From: Chrysemys picta bellii
Taxonomy: Eukaryota > Chordata > Testudines > Emydidae
NCBI RefSeq assembly: GCF_011386835.1
Contig: NC_088795.1
Location: forward strand, 117,445,434-117,509,433
Direction: 5' to 3'
Length of the DNA stretch: 64,000 nucleotides
A program made the position numbers and the translations under genes. Under the pieces are notes generated by a model. That model saw only the letters and a list, made by a program, of their open reading frames with translations, was not told the origin of the DNA and ran no database searches. Within the stretch, counting starts at the first letter, position 1; each line of letters begins with the position of its first letter. Shown here piece after piece: positions 35,613-49,155 of the stretch.

Positions 35613-36619
35613 AAGATGAGAGTGGCTGGGTCCCAACTGCTTAAAAGAGATTGTGGTGTAAGATGAAAGGGGCCACTCCCTCTTCCTCTCAGCAAACCAG
35701 GTAGGACATGGGAGTGAAACTGCCTCCCCACACACCCCCAAGCCAGGTGGGACATCTGAGCTAAAGCATGGCTGCTGGTACCAATGGACCTATTTAGGCT
35801 TGATAAACACTGAACTATAAACTGCAGAGGAAAAGTTACTAGAAATCTCTACATCATCTTTCTTTATGAGGTTTCTTCTTTTTCTGCCAGGCCTGCAAGC
35901 TTCATATTTGTCACCTATTGCTTAGCATGAAATGAAGTCATTCCTCACACAGGCTGTTTTCTTCAGCTTTTTCTAGCAGTTCACATTTCAGACTTGTCAT
36001 AAGTGATTTGGATTTTTTATCTTCCTGCCAGATCAGCGCCTGCATCTGCAAGTTCCAGTAAGCCTTGTCCAAAATATGAAAGCCATGGCTCCACAAATCA
36101 AGGTATTCAGCAAGCAGGGCCTAAAATGAAATCAATTTTGGAGTCAGAAGATAGGGTCAGTCCCTCAGTCAAATTGTTGAAGTAAAGCTTTAAATAGCGG
36201 GACTACAGTTGATCAATAGCTAGCTTCTTTCCTAAAACAAGATTCACTGTCCCAAGCTGCTATCATGCCTTCTTTAAAGCAGAATTAATCTCTTCTGGCC
36301 AAAGCCTGTTCACTTAGTGAAGCCAAGCTATATGAAACATGGCTGCATTTGTTTATACAAATGTACATGAACGTTTCTTATTTCAGTTCATTTGGGTACA
36401 AAATCCCTAAAGTTCCACACCCCGAGAAAAGTTTGTGACTCTTGGCCAACTTTCAGATTTGTAATGAAGTCCCAAGCCAGGTGGGTATGAAAGTCTTGTT
36501 ACAAAAGTCTCAAATGCTTCTAGAGAAGTGGTCAATGCGGAATGTCTGAAAGTGCTGCTGCAGAATGTGAGCATTGGAAGTAGTTTAATTATGGCAATGA
36601 TAGGACGGTATATTCTAGT

Positions 36620-36740
36620 GGATAAGGCACCGGAGAGAAGATCTGGGTTCTTTCCTGGCTCTGCGACTGAACTTTTGTGTGACCCTGGGCAAGTCACTTC
36701 CCCATTTTGTGCAGTTGTTTTCCCATTTGTTTTCTGGTGT
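36620..36740 (+). repeat. MIR/CORE-like SINE relic
   Basis: GTGTGACCCTGGGCAAGTCACTTCCCC followed by TTGTTTTCCCATTTG is the conserved core of MIR-type SINEs. The copy is old and partial. Confidence 0.6.
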
Positions 36741-37059
36741 TTGTCTTGTCTCTTTAGATCATGGATCTCACTCATCTGGCAGAGTGGTCCAAATTCTGAG
36801 TTTGTTTATGTTTGGTGTGCCAGGGTAGAAAGTGAAGTCTATACACTCCCAGCAGTGGAATGAACACCCACTGATGTCAGGAGATTTGCAGAGCTCTAAC
36901 GGGGAATGTGACCTTTTAACAATTAAACATTTAATTATTGTTTGTTTAGTGCCTTATGGTCACTGTCATCACTGTCTGTCTGAGAAAGCTGCTCCCCTTT
37001 AGGCATTGCTATCCCTGCCCTTTGTTTTTCTTCCTTCCCAATCTGCATTTCCAGGCCCA

Positions 37060-37300
37060 GCAACAGAAATTCCCAGGGGGAGCCCGGGTGGAAGTGACAA
37101 ATCTGTCACTTCTGGGACTGCCAATGCTGGCCAATCATGCCAGCCTGCGGCGCCCCCCAAAGCACGGGGCCGGGAGCAGTCTCACACGCCTAGGAGCCCT
37201 GCAGCCTGTCTGGGTGATTTAAAAGGACTGGGGCTCGTGAGCTCTTTTAAATCACCCTTGCCCCTGGGCAATTGCCCCCTTTGCCCCCCCTGTCAGCGGG
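37060..37300. repeat. GC-rich fold-back repeat
   Basis: GGGTGATTTAAAAG (37212-37225) pairs exactly with CTTTTAAATCACCC (37244-37257). A second short fold-back, GAAGTGACAAATCTGTCACTTC, lies near 37090-37112. The pattern belongs to a turtle non-autonomous repeat; the borders are uncertain. Confidence 0.5.
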
Positions 37301-37440
37301 TCTGTGCATTTCCCTGTTTCTCTTCTCCTTCTCTGCAGCAATTCCAGAGGCCTTCACTCACCCAGCCACACTCATCCTTTCCACTAAACTGGTCAGGGTT
37401 AAATAGTTTAATCTTAACAATCAAGTGGGTTTTAGAGTAG

Positions 37441-37810
37441 TGTGATGGGGTGTCCACCCCCACAATAGCCTAGAAGGGGTTAATGAGGCTGAGAAGGGGC
37501 CAATTAACCAGATAGACCACAGCTGAGAGGAATTAGGTGGCCTAAGTAGTCCCCTGAATGATGAGGGAGCCCAGCTGAGAAGGCACAGGTGGGGCTAGTA
37601 TCAAACCAACAGTAGAAATGGGCTGCAGTGAGGGAGTCTGTAGCCACTTCTTGGGCAGAATGCTACCTACTTATGGGAGAGGGTGTAGGAAAAGGGCAGT
37701 GAGGTTTAAAACAGCACAGATCTTGACTGCTGATTAAAGGATCCCTGAGCTGGAGCCCAGAGTAGCAGATGAGGCCTGAGTTCCCCTACTAGTGCCTGGG
37801 GAAGTAGCAC
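37441..37810. mobile_element. Possible solo LTR-like repeat
   Basis: TGTGATGGGGTGTCCACCCC then CACAATAGCCTAGAAGG begins a block of about 370 bp with GGGCCAATTAACCAGATAG and GAGCCCAGCTGAGAAGGCAC. It resembles turtle LTRs, but no paired copy or coding part is seen. Confidence 0.3.
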
Positions 37811-40800
37811 AGTCTGGGTAGTGAATGGAAAGACTTTGATACCTCAGCAGGGGGAAAACATAGTGACCTGGTCAGAGGGCCAAGCCATGAAAAGAAAGCA
37901 CTCTGAGTTGTGGAGAAAGAGAGAGAGGGGCAGGCAGCAGTGCACATGAATGAGCAGCAGAAGGAGGCATCAGACCTGGAAGGAGCTAATCCCCAGAGCA
38001 ACCAGGAGGAGGTGCCCTAGTGGTGAGTGGAACCCTATGACAAGCAGACACTCCAATTGGATGATTAGGATACAGGGGAGTTTGCCCCCTCTATGCCTCA
38101 TGCAGACTGAGGCAGACATTACTGCATCAGTTACGCTTGGGTCATGTTTAGAAAGTCATTTCTGTAACCATTTGGGCTACAATCTTACTTTTTAAAAAAT
38201 GAAAAAATAGTTTCTCCAGACTTTGAATAGGTTATCCAGGGCACATAAGAACATTCTGTGGGTGGAATCCAGCTGGTGTGCTGTATATTTGACACTCTTG
38301 ATTAAGGTAGTAAATTAACTGTGGTAGAGACGCTCTCTGCCCACCGCAATGAGGTCCTGCCCTCAACTGGGGCCTCTAGGCATTGTCTGCAATACCACTA
38401 ACTATATAAGTCTGTGTGTAGTAGTGAATTTTGAAAAGGAAGTGCTCAATTGTGTGTGACTATTCTTTCTACTCTCCACTGACTGGTATATACTAACTTT
38501 AATGTTTCTTTTTCAATTTATACAATATGGACCCACTATTGTAGACACTGAGGCACATGAGTAATTTTACTTATGGGAATAGCCCCTTGAACTCAGAGTA
38601 AATGAAGTTACGCCCAGGCCTAACTGTTGCAGAACTAGGCCTTATTGCATGGTTTTCTTATTGTATAGGGCCATAACATCTATTAGTGCTTGTTACCATT
38701 AATTATTAATAAGCTGTTTGTAAGATTCTAACTTTTAACAGCGCACTTATATAAATGGGATTGTGATTTTGCTGGACATAAGTAAAACTTCATATTCCTT
38801 CAGCAGAACAGCTTAAATAAACATGCTACTATAACCATCACATCAGGTCAGCAAGAATGACCAGGGTTAATAATGATGTAGTGTAAAGTGTTTGCTGAAG
38901 TAGTCAAATCTGTATTTGATAAATCTAAGAGAAACGTGTACCTGTGGCAAGGTTTCATGTTACAGGCATGTACAGTCTTGCACCCCAATTCAGCAGAGCA
39001 CTTAAGTCCGCTTCTAAATGCTGTGCTGAACAGGAATGAACTTAAGCAGATGCTCCCCTGAGTCAGGGTCACAGTCACCTGCTCCTGCAGCCCACCTCAA
39101 ATATCCCTCATCAGAAAGGCTTGACCTGCTTGGTGAGTGTTCCATTTCCTCAGAAAGACGATAATGCCTTTGGTGGGCCATCAGTTCACCTGCAGAGCAG
39201 GTACACTTAGCTGACAACAATTGTCCTGTTAATGGGCTTAAATTGCAGCAAGGGAGATTTAGGATAGACATTAGGAAAAGCTTTCTAACTGTCAGGGTAG
39301 TTAAGCACTGGAACAAATTGCCTAGAGAGGTTGTAGAATCTCCATCATTGGAGGTTTTAAAGAATGGGTTAGACAAATACCTGTTAGCAGTGGTCTAGTT
39401 ATTACTTGAGTGCATGGTATTGGACTAGATGATCTATTGAAATCCCCTCCAGTCTTAGGATTCTGTTATCCAGGGACTCAGATACCTAAGGGCTTTGAGA
39501 GACACTATAGATTTTTCTCTTTTCTCATCACTTCATAATTGCCTGGGAGAGGTGATGGCATTAACTTAATGATCTCTACTCTATCTCTGAGGAACAGAAC
39601 CCTCCCATTAGGAAGCACTGCTAGGACACTTTCAAAAGTGTGACAAAAGAAAAAGCTGGAAGCAAGACCATCTGAGATAAACAGAATCATGCCCTTAGAG
39701 GGACGTTCTTAGCATGAAAAGTAACTCTCAAAGGGTAGGAAGTCATCAAGCAAAGGAACACGCATCTTTTGAAATGCTGTATGGAAACAGACCACTGCAT
39801 GCTGTCAACATTTAGCATGAGTGAAACTTTTAGAACCCATGTGATCACAAACAATAGAGGTTTTTACAGGGGAAACATGATTCCCTGAAGTAAATGTTAT
39901 TATAAGTAATGTCTCTTGTAAACAGGAAAGAAAGACAAAAGCCTTTCTTATGATGGATATTTGAAGGTGGGCTGCTCTGAAGATATTTGGCAAATGTGGA
40001 AATCGGAGAAGGGCCTCTACAAAAGGGAGAATTTAGTAGAGCTGATTAGAAAATTTGTCCCTCCATTTTTTTTAACTGAAACATTCCTAAAATTCTTGAC
40101 CAACTCTGTTTTACTCTGAGTATCCAGGAAAACATTGACCCTGTGATGCAGCCTATTGACCCCTCTGACCATCAGAAGAGGGTAGTGGAAGCTGCTTAAC
40201 TTGGGCCCAGGTTATGATACCCTAAAGTAATTCCACTGAAGTTAGTAGGACCACTTATGAAGTAAAGTGCTACTTGGCATGAGAAAAGGTATCCGATGCT
40301 TGAGACTTCTGGGTCTTTGTCCAGGCTTTAAAAACATTAGAAGATGTACTGTCGGGACAATGCTGCAATTTCATAGAAGTAATCCTAATATGGTTTTGCC
40401 ACCTTTAGCTTCTGTGACATAATGGGTCTTTGCCACTCATCATTTCTATTATTGTTTGGATTTGAGACGCAACTGAAGGGGTCCATTAAAATGATTGGCC
40501 CCCCAAAAAAGCTCAGAATAGAGTGCACTCATTGCGACTAAGTCTGGATAGTTTTATTTCTTCAGTAGAGCTCAGATATTTAACTTGGATATAAATTACA
40601 TTTGGAAATAGTCTGTCATACTCCATATTTATACAGGCAAAACTGAGCCGGGTGCCCGTTTGTTACCATGATCTCCTTCCAACTATCCATAATTTTCGGC
40701 ATCTGTGTTCTCAAAATATTTTTTAGTTTTTAATACCAGGGCTGTTTGATTCTGAAACTAACTCTCCATGAAGTAAATGGGGAGTGGGGGGTGGGAGGGA

Positions 40801-42783
40801 AGAATACTTACCCAGCGAGTTTTTGAGCTACAATCTGGATGTGGTTCCAAAAGTCATAAATTGGTGGACAGTGGAAAAGCAAGTAAAGTGCCAAGAACTT
40901 TGATTGTAAAACCAGCAGAAATATGATGAGAATAACCAGTCCAAAATTCTTTCAGGGAAGCCTCTGTTTTTGTTTTAAATGGTCTAAGTTCTGGTTGCTG
41001 ATGTGGCTGCTATCAATGTAATTGTGAGACTCTAGTTTCTTTCATAATAATTGATCAATTTCAATGGTAATTCTATCTCAGAAATGTTCTCTTTTTAGTG
41101 GCGCTCAACTTCTGGAATGCTGGGACTAAAACAATGTTTTCTAAATTGAAGAAGTGAACTTGGGTTACTAGTATCTTTACAAATCAGCTTGCCCCAAATA
41201 AAAGATTAAGCGGGCTGGTTTGTTGCAATTCCTCAGCTGAATCGCATCCCAGAATTCAAAGGACAGATTGTGCTTGGCCATCACATGCTTGAGCAATGGT
41301 AGGAGGGGGTGTAGGAAGCCTCCTCACCCTTACACAGATCATTTAAGGGCAGAATTGAAGCCCTTGTACTTTGGGGAGCACAGGCAGGGACTGCTTCCTC
41401 CCTAGTCTTCTAGGAACCAGAAAGAAAGGAAAGCAGGTAAGGATCATAACTTGCTCTCAGCACTCACCAGCTATCTGGCTGTACAGGGGACTATAATGTG
41501 CACCTCACAATGGGAACCAAGGGGTGACATCCAGCTTCTGTATGCTCAGGAGTTCTGCAATGTAGAATGCACCCATAAGGCAAAGCGGCTCTGAATCAAC
41601 CCCTCCTATGAGTTGTGCCGATGCCCAATGGCACAAAATGAACTACCAGGACTTCTTATACCTCTAATATGTGTGAGCTCATCTATGGAGAGGCTGAATC
41701 TTATGAAATATTGAGCACTTGATTTCAATGGGTGTGGAAGGGGCTTGGCAGCTTTTGCTCCTCTTTCTCAGATGTCAAATTTTTCCTCTGCAACAGAAGG
41801 CAGCAGAACCAAAGTACCAGAACATCCAAAAGAGATCCCAATGAGAATAGATCTCCACGCACTGCAGATTAGGCTGTGATGTAAACAACCATCAGCCACT
41901 GAGTCTGAAACCAACATTTGTTTATCTGTTACTGTGGCAGACTCTTGCATAATTCAGTGGCTCAAGTGTTCCTATTCTGTAATACTTTTTAAGAGAGATC
42001 TTCTGATCCTATATCCTCTGCAACAAAAAACTGGCTTGTTACATAAATATAAATGATTAGGCATTAAGAGACAAGATGAAAATCTAACTCTAATGCCATG
42101 ATTGAAGCTGCTTGTCTGTCTCTCCCATGCCCCTCCATACACCCCATCTTGTATCTTCACTACGTTCCCTGAGCCTGCTTGTTCTCTCATGTACAATTAC
42201 ACCAGTTGTTCCCCTGTAACTTCATGGAGTTATTGAATTACATAGGTAAGGCAAAGGAGACCCAGGCCCTTACTGTCCAATCAGTCTCACTGCTAGACTG
42301 CAGGCAGCCAAAGCCTTGGGTAGTTGTTTCCTTCTGCAATCGGAGTGCTGGTGTCAGATTTTGACTTAAATCAGCAATGTTTCATTTGAATGTTGTGCAT
42401 CCACAGACTGCCTGTCAGAGCTTCCTGGGAATATTTCTCCTCTCTAGAGATCTGTGACTATTCTGAAGCTGCTGTTTGCTGCTAAAATTTGGTTGCTGTT
42501 CACTGAAGTCAAATGAGCAAACTGTTTTCTACCATGACCATTAGGTCCTACTCCTGCTTCTCACAAACTCACATGAACTGTATGAACCCACTGGAACCAG
42601 TCTGTCTGACTGGGAACATGTGACATATGGGCTGGTAGAGAGATCTGACATGGAGTAAATGCAATGCAACATTAATCAGCCCCAGTGTGCTGTGAAAAAC
42701 ACTGGATGTGTCTAAGTAACCAGAGTGATAGTCCTCCCTCTTTTAGGGAGAATAGGTAAAGGTAATAATGAGAACATGACACC
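37811..42783. other. Intergenic
   Basis: Only the CR1 3' end (39231-39475) and a short palindromic repeat near 38550 are recognised. The DNA is AT-rich elsewhere. Confidence 0.5.
39231..39475 (+). mobile_element. CR1 LINE 3' end, second group
   Basis: AAATTGCAGCAAGGGAGATT, GCACTGGAACAAATTGCC and GGACTAGATGATCTATTGAA then CCTCCAGTCTTAGGATTC is a typical CR1 3' untranslated region. The same words occur in the longer copy at 60333-60845. Confidence 0.8.
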
Positions 42784-42845
42784 ATTCTACTCCTGGCTCT
42801 GCCATTAACTTGCTGTGTGACCTTGGGCAAGTCATTTATGCCACA
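42784..42845 (+). repeat. MIR/CORE-like SINE relic
   Basis: CTCTGCCATTAACTTGCTGT then GTGACCTTGGGCAAGTCATTT is the MIR core. The rest of the element is not recognisable. Confidence 0.6.
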
Positions 42846-42942
42846 ACATTCACAGTTAGGTCCATAAAACCATATTTAAGTTGCTAAACAAGCAGCCTAA
42901 TTTGTGTCTAAAAACTAAAAATGTCAAACGTAGGACTTGTCT

Positions 42943-43195
42943 GTCCTTGGAACTTACGGTGGCATACATACATTGCTCAGGGGTGTGAAAAATCCACACC
43001 TCTAGGCGATGTAGTTAAGCCAACCTATCCCCCAGTGTAGATAGCATTAGGTCGCTGGAAGAATTCTTCCAATCTACCACCTCTTGGAGATTACCTACGC
43101 TGACAGCAGAGTTCCTCCCTCAGCATGGATAGTGTTTACACTGAAGTGCTACAGCAGCTCAGCTGTAGCTACACCTGTGTAGACAAGCCCTCAGG
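42943..43195. mobile_element. CTTGTCTACA-type MITE, diverged
   Basis: It starts near GGACTTGTCTGTCCTTGGAA and ends TGTGTAGACAAGCCCTC. The interior includes CACACCTCTAGGCGATGTAG, TGACAGCAGAG and CTGTAGCTACACC. The right terminus is well preserved and the left is damaged. Confidence 0.6.
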
Positions 43196-44254
43196 TGTCA
43201 ACCTCTCTGCAGCTCTTTTTCTTAACCCTGAAGTACTATGAGGTGTAACTAATTGTATGCAATGCACTTGGAGTTCTCCTCTTTATCTGCCTAGCTACTT
43301 GCCTAGTTTTGTACCATACTGATGAAATTCTATATATGTGAAGAGTAGTTGTTCTTTATGTATAAAGAGATGGCTGAAAAAGCTTAACATAATTACGCTT
43401 ATCAATGGATTTTCTTGAGTACATCTCTGTGGTTCTCCTTTTGAAGGTAGTTATGATTAGAATAATTCCATTTGCATAACTTCACTCTAGGCATGAATTT
43501 TTTAGTGATGACAGACATTTGGTTTACATGGAATTTGATTTAAAAAAAAAAAGTGGAGGAAAACTGACAGAAGGATGTGAGCCAATAAAGAAAAGCATTG
43601 CTTCAGGACTTTAGCTGAGTAAACAAGATGACACAATGTTCTTGCATTGCCCTTTTTTCTTCCTACCACCTGTCCTGGATGAAGAATGGGCAGGCTGTGC
43701 CATTTCAAGATGCCTGGCATGAAGAACTCTAGGGAATAATTGACACCGTCATAATTCATCAGGAAGTTTAGGTAACAAGTATGATGCCACACAAGAGCTT
43801 CTTCTTTCTCCGTAAGAGAACTCTTACTTTGGATTATTTTTTAAAAAGTAGGTGGATGATATAGTCAATACTAACCATTAGTTATCTTCAACAAAGAGTA
43901 GTGGCATCCAACACATGCTGCAGCTGATCGCTGTTGGGGTTAGCGAGGCATCCTTGCCTGTGTACATCATTGCACAAGGCCAAGATTTAAAAAAAGCACC
44001 TAAAGTCAGGCTGCTTGATAAGTAGCCTGGTTTTCAAAGCTGTTGAGCACCAACTGCTCCTGCTGCGATAAATGGAGCTAGGGGCATGTACACCAGTAGA
44101 GGGTCTGGCACGGAGTTCCTGTCACTCTGCAGGATTCTCAAAGATCCCATGAATGGTAGGAATTTGTCTTCATGTCTGTAGCCAAAATCTCCCCTCTCCC
44201 ACACTGCTGCACTATGTGATGCCGAATGCCAGTCAGACACAGCTAAATGAAATG

Positions 44255-44425
44255 GTGGTGTATGTATTGTGTGTTGTAAGCTCCTTGGGACAGAGGTTGT
44301 CTTTGTTCTGTTTATACAGCGCCTGGCACAATGGAATCCTGATCTATAAATGGGCCTTGTAGGTGCTACAGTAATTCATAAAGCACTTTGGACTCCTTTA
44401 GGATAAAAGGTTCTGTGTATATATA
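44255..44425 (+). repeat. Dispersed turtle/archosaur repeat
   Basis: GTAAGCTCCTTGGGACAGAG, then TACAGCGCCTGGCACAATGG and TAGGTGCTACAGTAATTC, form a repeat I recognise by its words but cannot name. It is non-coding. Confidence 0.4.
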
Positions 44426-45356
44426 ACATTATCTTTATTATAGACTGGTAAGGTTCAAGATATGGCCTGCTGTCACCATGTCTAAAAAACATGGTGGTGA
44501 CGTTGCTTAGGTACCCAACCCATGTAGGGACATATCTCGAATATATGCCATAGTCTGTTCCATTTTAACATCCTATTTCAACCCCCACCCACTGCAAGAG
44601 GAAGTTGAAAAGTTCCTTCTAAAAACAGTAGCCTTGATTTGTTCTTCAGCTTTTTATGCCTTAACTGTAGACAACCAGTTTGTCACAGGGCTGTACCAGA
44701 GAAAGGGCCAGAGATTAGGCCCAACACAGTGTGGTGAGTATGGTCCAGCCCTGAAGGGGTGTAGCAGTGTGCATGTGCCCCCAGCATCCCTGGAAGGTCT
44801 AGGAAGAATTGTGCCCTTAGTGTGGTGCTGTCTCCCCCTGCTCCCTGAAAAGTGACCAAGCCTTTATTATTTGTATTGCAGCAGCCGCATGGTTCAGGAC
44901 CTGATTGTACAGCACCTTGTACAAACCCAGAACACAAAGATGAGATGACAAGATAATAAAAAGATGCCCCAAGATAACACTGTGCTGGTGTTTCACACTT
45001 GCATACCCTTAAAATAGCTAGCTAACTCTCACCCTTATGAGGTAAATGACTTATCTGAATTACACAGAGGAGGAAACTGTTGCAGAGAGCTTCCCCTGGA
45101 GGTGGTAAAGCTATGCGGAGCTGCCACTGTGGTTCAGTGGGTATAGTGAATGAATGAGCCCTAAATCTATAAGTTTTGGTCAGGATAAAAAAAAAAGCGC
45201 TCTCCCTCCTTTCCCTGGTCTCTACCCTGTAAACAAAACAAAATAAGCCTTTCAGAAAAAAGCATCTCCCTCTGTTGGGCTTGTTTCCTATCCTGTAGTA
45301 GCCTGACAGTGTATCATTTCTAATGTATTCTATGAAGTATATAGCCTCTGTAGTAT

Positions 45357-45425
45357 GACCCTGATCCAAAGTCAACTGAAGTCCATGGAAAACTCTGACT
45401 TCAGTGCACTTTGGATCAGGCCCCA
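45357..45425. repeat. GGGCCTGAT palindromic repeat, copy 4
   Basis: It starts CCCTGATCCAAAGTC and ends GACTTCAGTGCACTTTGG followed by ATCAGGCCCC, so the arms pair over about 30 bp. It is the same short family as the copies near 1168, 6047 and 35553. Confidence 0.65.
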
Positions 45426-45478
45426 TAATAGTGGGAACAGCTACTGAACTTGTGTATCTGTGGGGACTTTTTCTTGGG

Positions 45479-45795
45479 TGAGGGTGTATCTAAACTTGGA
45501 GTTGTGGATGTGATTCACAGCTCACATAGACATTCTCAAGCTAGCTGTCCTTGAGTTAAGGTGCTAAAAATGATTGTGTAGCAGGGGTAGCACAGGCTAG
45601 CTGCTTCATGTACATACCCCTGGGGTTCAGGCAGGTTTGTACATGGCATGGCTAGCCAGTGCCACCCCTTGCTGCTGCCCATGATACTCTGGCTACTCTA
45701 TTTTTATGGCACTAGCTCAATGACAGCTAGCTTGAGTATGCCTATGCAAGCTAAGAATCACCCCCCCTAGCTCCAAGTGTAGATGTACCTTAACA
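45479..45795. mobile_element. MITE with AGTTTAGATACACCCT-type ends
   Basis: The left end GAGGGTGTATCTAAACTTGG and the right end CTCCAAGTGTAGATGTACCTTA are inverted over about 20 bp. CTAGCTGTCCTTGAG and CAATGACAGCTAGCTTGAG inside also pair. It is non-coding. Confidence 0.6.
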
Positions 45796-46469
45796 CGTGG
45801 AACATGCTTACACCTTACTCCTATGTGTAGAATATTTCCTGCATATGTTGGCAAACATCGCTCTAAAGTATAGGAATGGGTCCAGATTCTTCAAAAGGGA
45901 CACTTTTTTTTTGTAATGTAAAGTTATGCTCTGTGCCTTGATAGAACAAATATCTAGTCTGAATTATGAAATCAAATAAAACATCTTCCCATTCTTAACA
46001 AAATATATAGGGGAGGGATTCTCTTAATTTTCCTGCTTGTTTGGACTCAAAATCATCATAAAAATAATCTAAGCACATTCTCTTTTGAGAGACACACAGG
46101 AAAAAAAGATGTCTAGACAAAAATTTGTGGGTTTTTTTTTATTGGCTTTATTTTCAGAGCTTATCATTTTCTAACTGCTATATTACATCATCCAAGGATG
46201 TGCTTTTCTTCTGTACTGAGGCTTTTAATATGGACACAGGCACAGAAGATTAAGAATTTGTTTTCGTGAGATCACAATCTTATTCTGGGCGTGGGGGGAC
46301 GACACTATATGTTTTTGGCTTAGAAAGATAGCAGCAGTTCCCTTACTGTTTGAATTTTTCTGGCTGGCTGGCAATGCAGTTTAGGGCAGTAATTCAGGAT
46401 TGCTGTTTACTGTGAGTCTAAGGGTAGAATGTAGGGAAGTCCAAGAGGTGTGTGGTGTGTTTGGTGGTT

Positions 46470-46487
46470 CCCCCCCCCCCCCCCCCC
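46470..46487. repeat. C homopolymer of 18
   Basis: An uninterrupted run of 18 C lies after TTGGTGGTT. Confidence 0.85.
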
Positions 46488-47690
46488 AGTAAATGTGGTG
46501 CTCATTCTTTGGAGTTTGGATCTGCATTGAGCAGCTTACTACCACTCTAGAATACTTTACGGGGGGCACTTCAAGGTGTTTCCAAAGGTGAGCAGAAGAA
46601 CACTGCCCTATCACCATGGCATGGCTTTTTTTGCCCATGGCTGTCCTATGGAGAGATCTTGCACAGGGTTTACTGCCTGCAGAGGGGATCCAGGGAAAGA
46701 TAATCTAGCCCCAGGATTTATTACTTTTTATTTACTACTTTTTCCACAAAGCAAGTGGGCAGACAATGAGCCAGGTTCTTCATGGCTCTGTACCTTTTGC
46801 AGTCACTGTATAATGGTGCAAAGTGAACATATATTGCTACCAATCTAATTCCATAGCATTTTACACTTGCTTTGCACTGCTGTAAAATGACTACATGAGG
46901 TGCACAGCAACTAAAAGGATGTGTCTCCCTAATTCCTGCCCAGTCCCTGCTCCTTACCCCTCCACTGATCCTGAAGAGCACCCTCCACTGAGACCTAAGA
47001 AGAGAGGTGCCTGTGCATCTTTCACATGGTGCTTTACCCACCCATGAATCTCACTGGGGTGAACTGGGCCACTGTATGTAGCTGTGAAATGTAAGCACTA
47101 GCTCTGCTTTCAGTATTTTTCCCATTAAAGGTGGCATTTGAGACATGATAGTCTGAGTTGAAACCATTGGGAATATATCTTAGTGGGAAAAGATCAGACA
47201 GAACCGATTCTGGGAATAAAATAAACACTAAGTGGAAATAGATAAGCTGTTAAAATCCAATCCAGAAGGCATGGTGTAAATACCACTCAGCTTCTTCTCC
47301 CAGCTCATGCAGACGTAGGCTGTATCGACATGGGAGAAATGAACCATTGGTAAATGAATGAGATTGTACCAACAGTGTAGCATAGCCTTCATTGCAGTCA
47401 TGAAAATTAAGAAATGCTAAAATCACTAGCCGTACAAAAGTAACAATTTCTGTTCTAGAGCCTTCTTGAAAGGCCCTTTGCCCTAGGACTAGAAATAGTA
47501 AAGGCTTCACAAATGTAATAAGCCTAAAGTGGGGGAAGGAATATGGGGGGGAATGGGAATAATGTGGGAGATGCCTGAAGATAGGGCCATGGGGTTCAGT
47601 TCAAATAGAGTAGGGAAATTCCCCACTTGTACTCCATTATGGGCTGACCCTAGGGTGTAGCTCAGCCCGCTGGTGGGGACATCTGCTGTT

Positions 47691-47707
47691 GGGGGGGGGG
47701 GGGGGGG
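47691..47707. repeat. G homopolymer of 17
   Basis: An uninterrupted run of 17 G lies after CTGCTGTT and is followed by AAGAGGGGGG. Confidence 0.85.
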
Positions 47708-48091
47708 AAGAGGGGGGATACCAAAGTGGGCACCAAATGACCTCATGAAATCTAGGGGAGCTGAACCAGTGGGTTGATGGAGGGGCTCAGCAGCTATTGC
47801 TTGCACTCTGCAAATGGGAAGGGAGGGAGTGGGTATTTCCATCCCCAAGTGGGGTTACCTCCACCCTGATGTAAGGCCACATGCAGTATGTCCATTTCAT
47901 ATAGATAACTTCAGTGTTCACTGGAGCCCAGAAATCCCTTCCATTATCCCCCAACCCTGCAAAAGTCAGTTCCCATTGGTATATATTACAGTGAACTGCT
48001 TATATATCTGCTGTAGAGGATTTCTAGTCTCCTAATTCCTCTTCCCAACCTGGATTGGTCACTGCCTCTGATACTATCTGTGGACCTCACG

Positions 48092-48272
48092 CAGGGCTGG
48101 ATTTATACCTTTCACACTCCTAGGCACAGCATCCTCTTCTCCCTTCCCTTTCTCCCCCCCGCCTGCAGCTGACTTTCATGCTGTCAGTTAAAATTTTCAT
48201 TTTTTACAAACTTTTCACTTTTAGGTGCTCCTAGGCATGTGCCTACTGTGTCTACTTGGAAATCCAGCCCTG
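48092..48272. mobile_element. hAT-like MITE, CAGGGCTGGATTT termini
   Basis: The ends CAGGGCTGGATTT and AAATCCAGCCCTG are exact inverted repeats. The flanking 8-mers ACCTCACG and TCCTCAGG match at six of eight positions, consistent with an aged hAT target duplication. The interior has CCTAGGCACAG and TCCTAGGCATGTGCC. Confidence 0.75.
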
Positions 48273-48869
48273 TCCTCAGGATCCCCAGGTATTGGCATGT
48301 TCTTAGGCATTTTTCTAGTCCAGCTCCTCATCAGTGGTGTGCCTGGACTATGGAGCAAACCTTCTCCTCTGCCCTTTCCTCATCCCTCAGCATTGCAGCA
48401 AAGGGAGCGTCTATACTGTCTAGTAGCACATCAGGCTGCATAGAAGGTCAAGTCCAGGCCTTCCCAAAATGAGCAGGTTTGCCCCTCTGCCCAGGATTGG
48501 CTATTATTATCAGGGGCCTTGTTGTGTTGCATTGTAAGGCCCTTAATATTTCCCCAGCACTGTTTGCTAAACCAAATGTCCAAGTGCTCAGACACTTAAT
48601 TATAGATGAGTGTTTTTCTAGCAGAGTTCAGCTGTGACTTGATTTTTTTTGGTTGCCCCAGAGAGACACCAGTACTTGTGCTCTGCCTGGCCTGCTGCCA
48701 GCATGCTAATAGTTTTCTTCTGAAACACACTTGCTGCTAAAGGAGTTGACCTTAGGTCAATGCTATCAAAAAAGTTGAGGCTGGCAAATTGCTTACAAAT
48801 GAGTTCTAAGGGTTGTATAGTACTTTCCATAGAGGGAAGTGGCTTGAGCAGAAAACACATTAGACAAAC

Positions 48870-49155
48870 AACCTAAGCAGTGATCAGCGTACTGTGGTAT
48901 GGTTGGAGACCACTAGGGCTGTTAAATCAGCACTTCAATCCATGCTGGCAGTGCACCAGTTGAAGATCACATGATGGTGAGCCTTGTTTGGAAGCAAGGT
49001 TAAACAAAATGGTTGTGTGGATGCCTGTGCACTGTTAGGAGAAATTTGGGGAATGCATGTGGACATGGGGGTGTGGGGAGGGTGTAGTCCAGGCATGGCA
49101 GGGGAATGAAATGGTGGCTAGCACACTGTATTTCTCTAGTGTAGACAAGGCCTTA
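48870..49155. mobile_element. MITE with one preserved GTGTAGACAAGGCC end
   Basis: The right terminus TAGTGTAGACAAGGCCTT is clear. The left end is decayed near 48870 (GATCAGCGTACTGTGG). The interior has no recognised genes. Confidence 0.4.

Larger units (their letters stand above)
32455..36619. other. Intergenic
   Basis: A (GA)n-like tract at 32597-32608, a purine-rich tract at 33300-33660 and the listed repeats are the only content. The purine-rich tract opens hydrophobic minus-strand frames that are not genes. Confidence 0.5.
43196..48083. other. Intergenic
   Basis: Listed MITEs, palindromes and the C and G homopolymers only. No coding support. Confidence 0.5.
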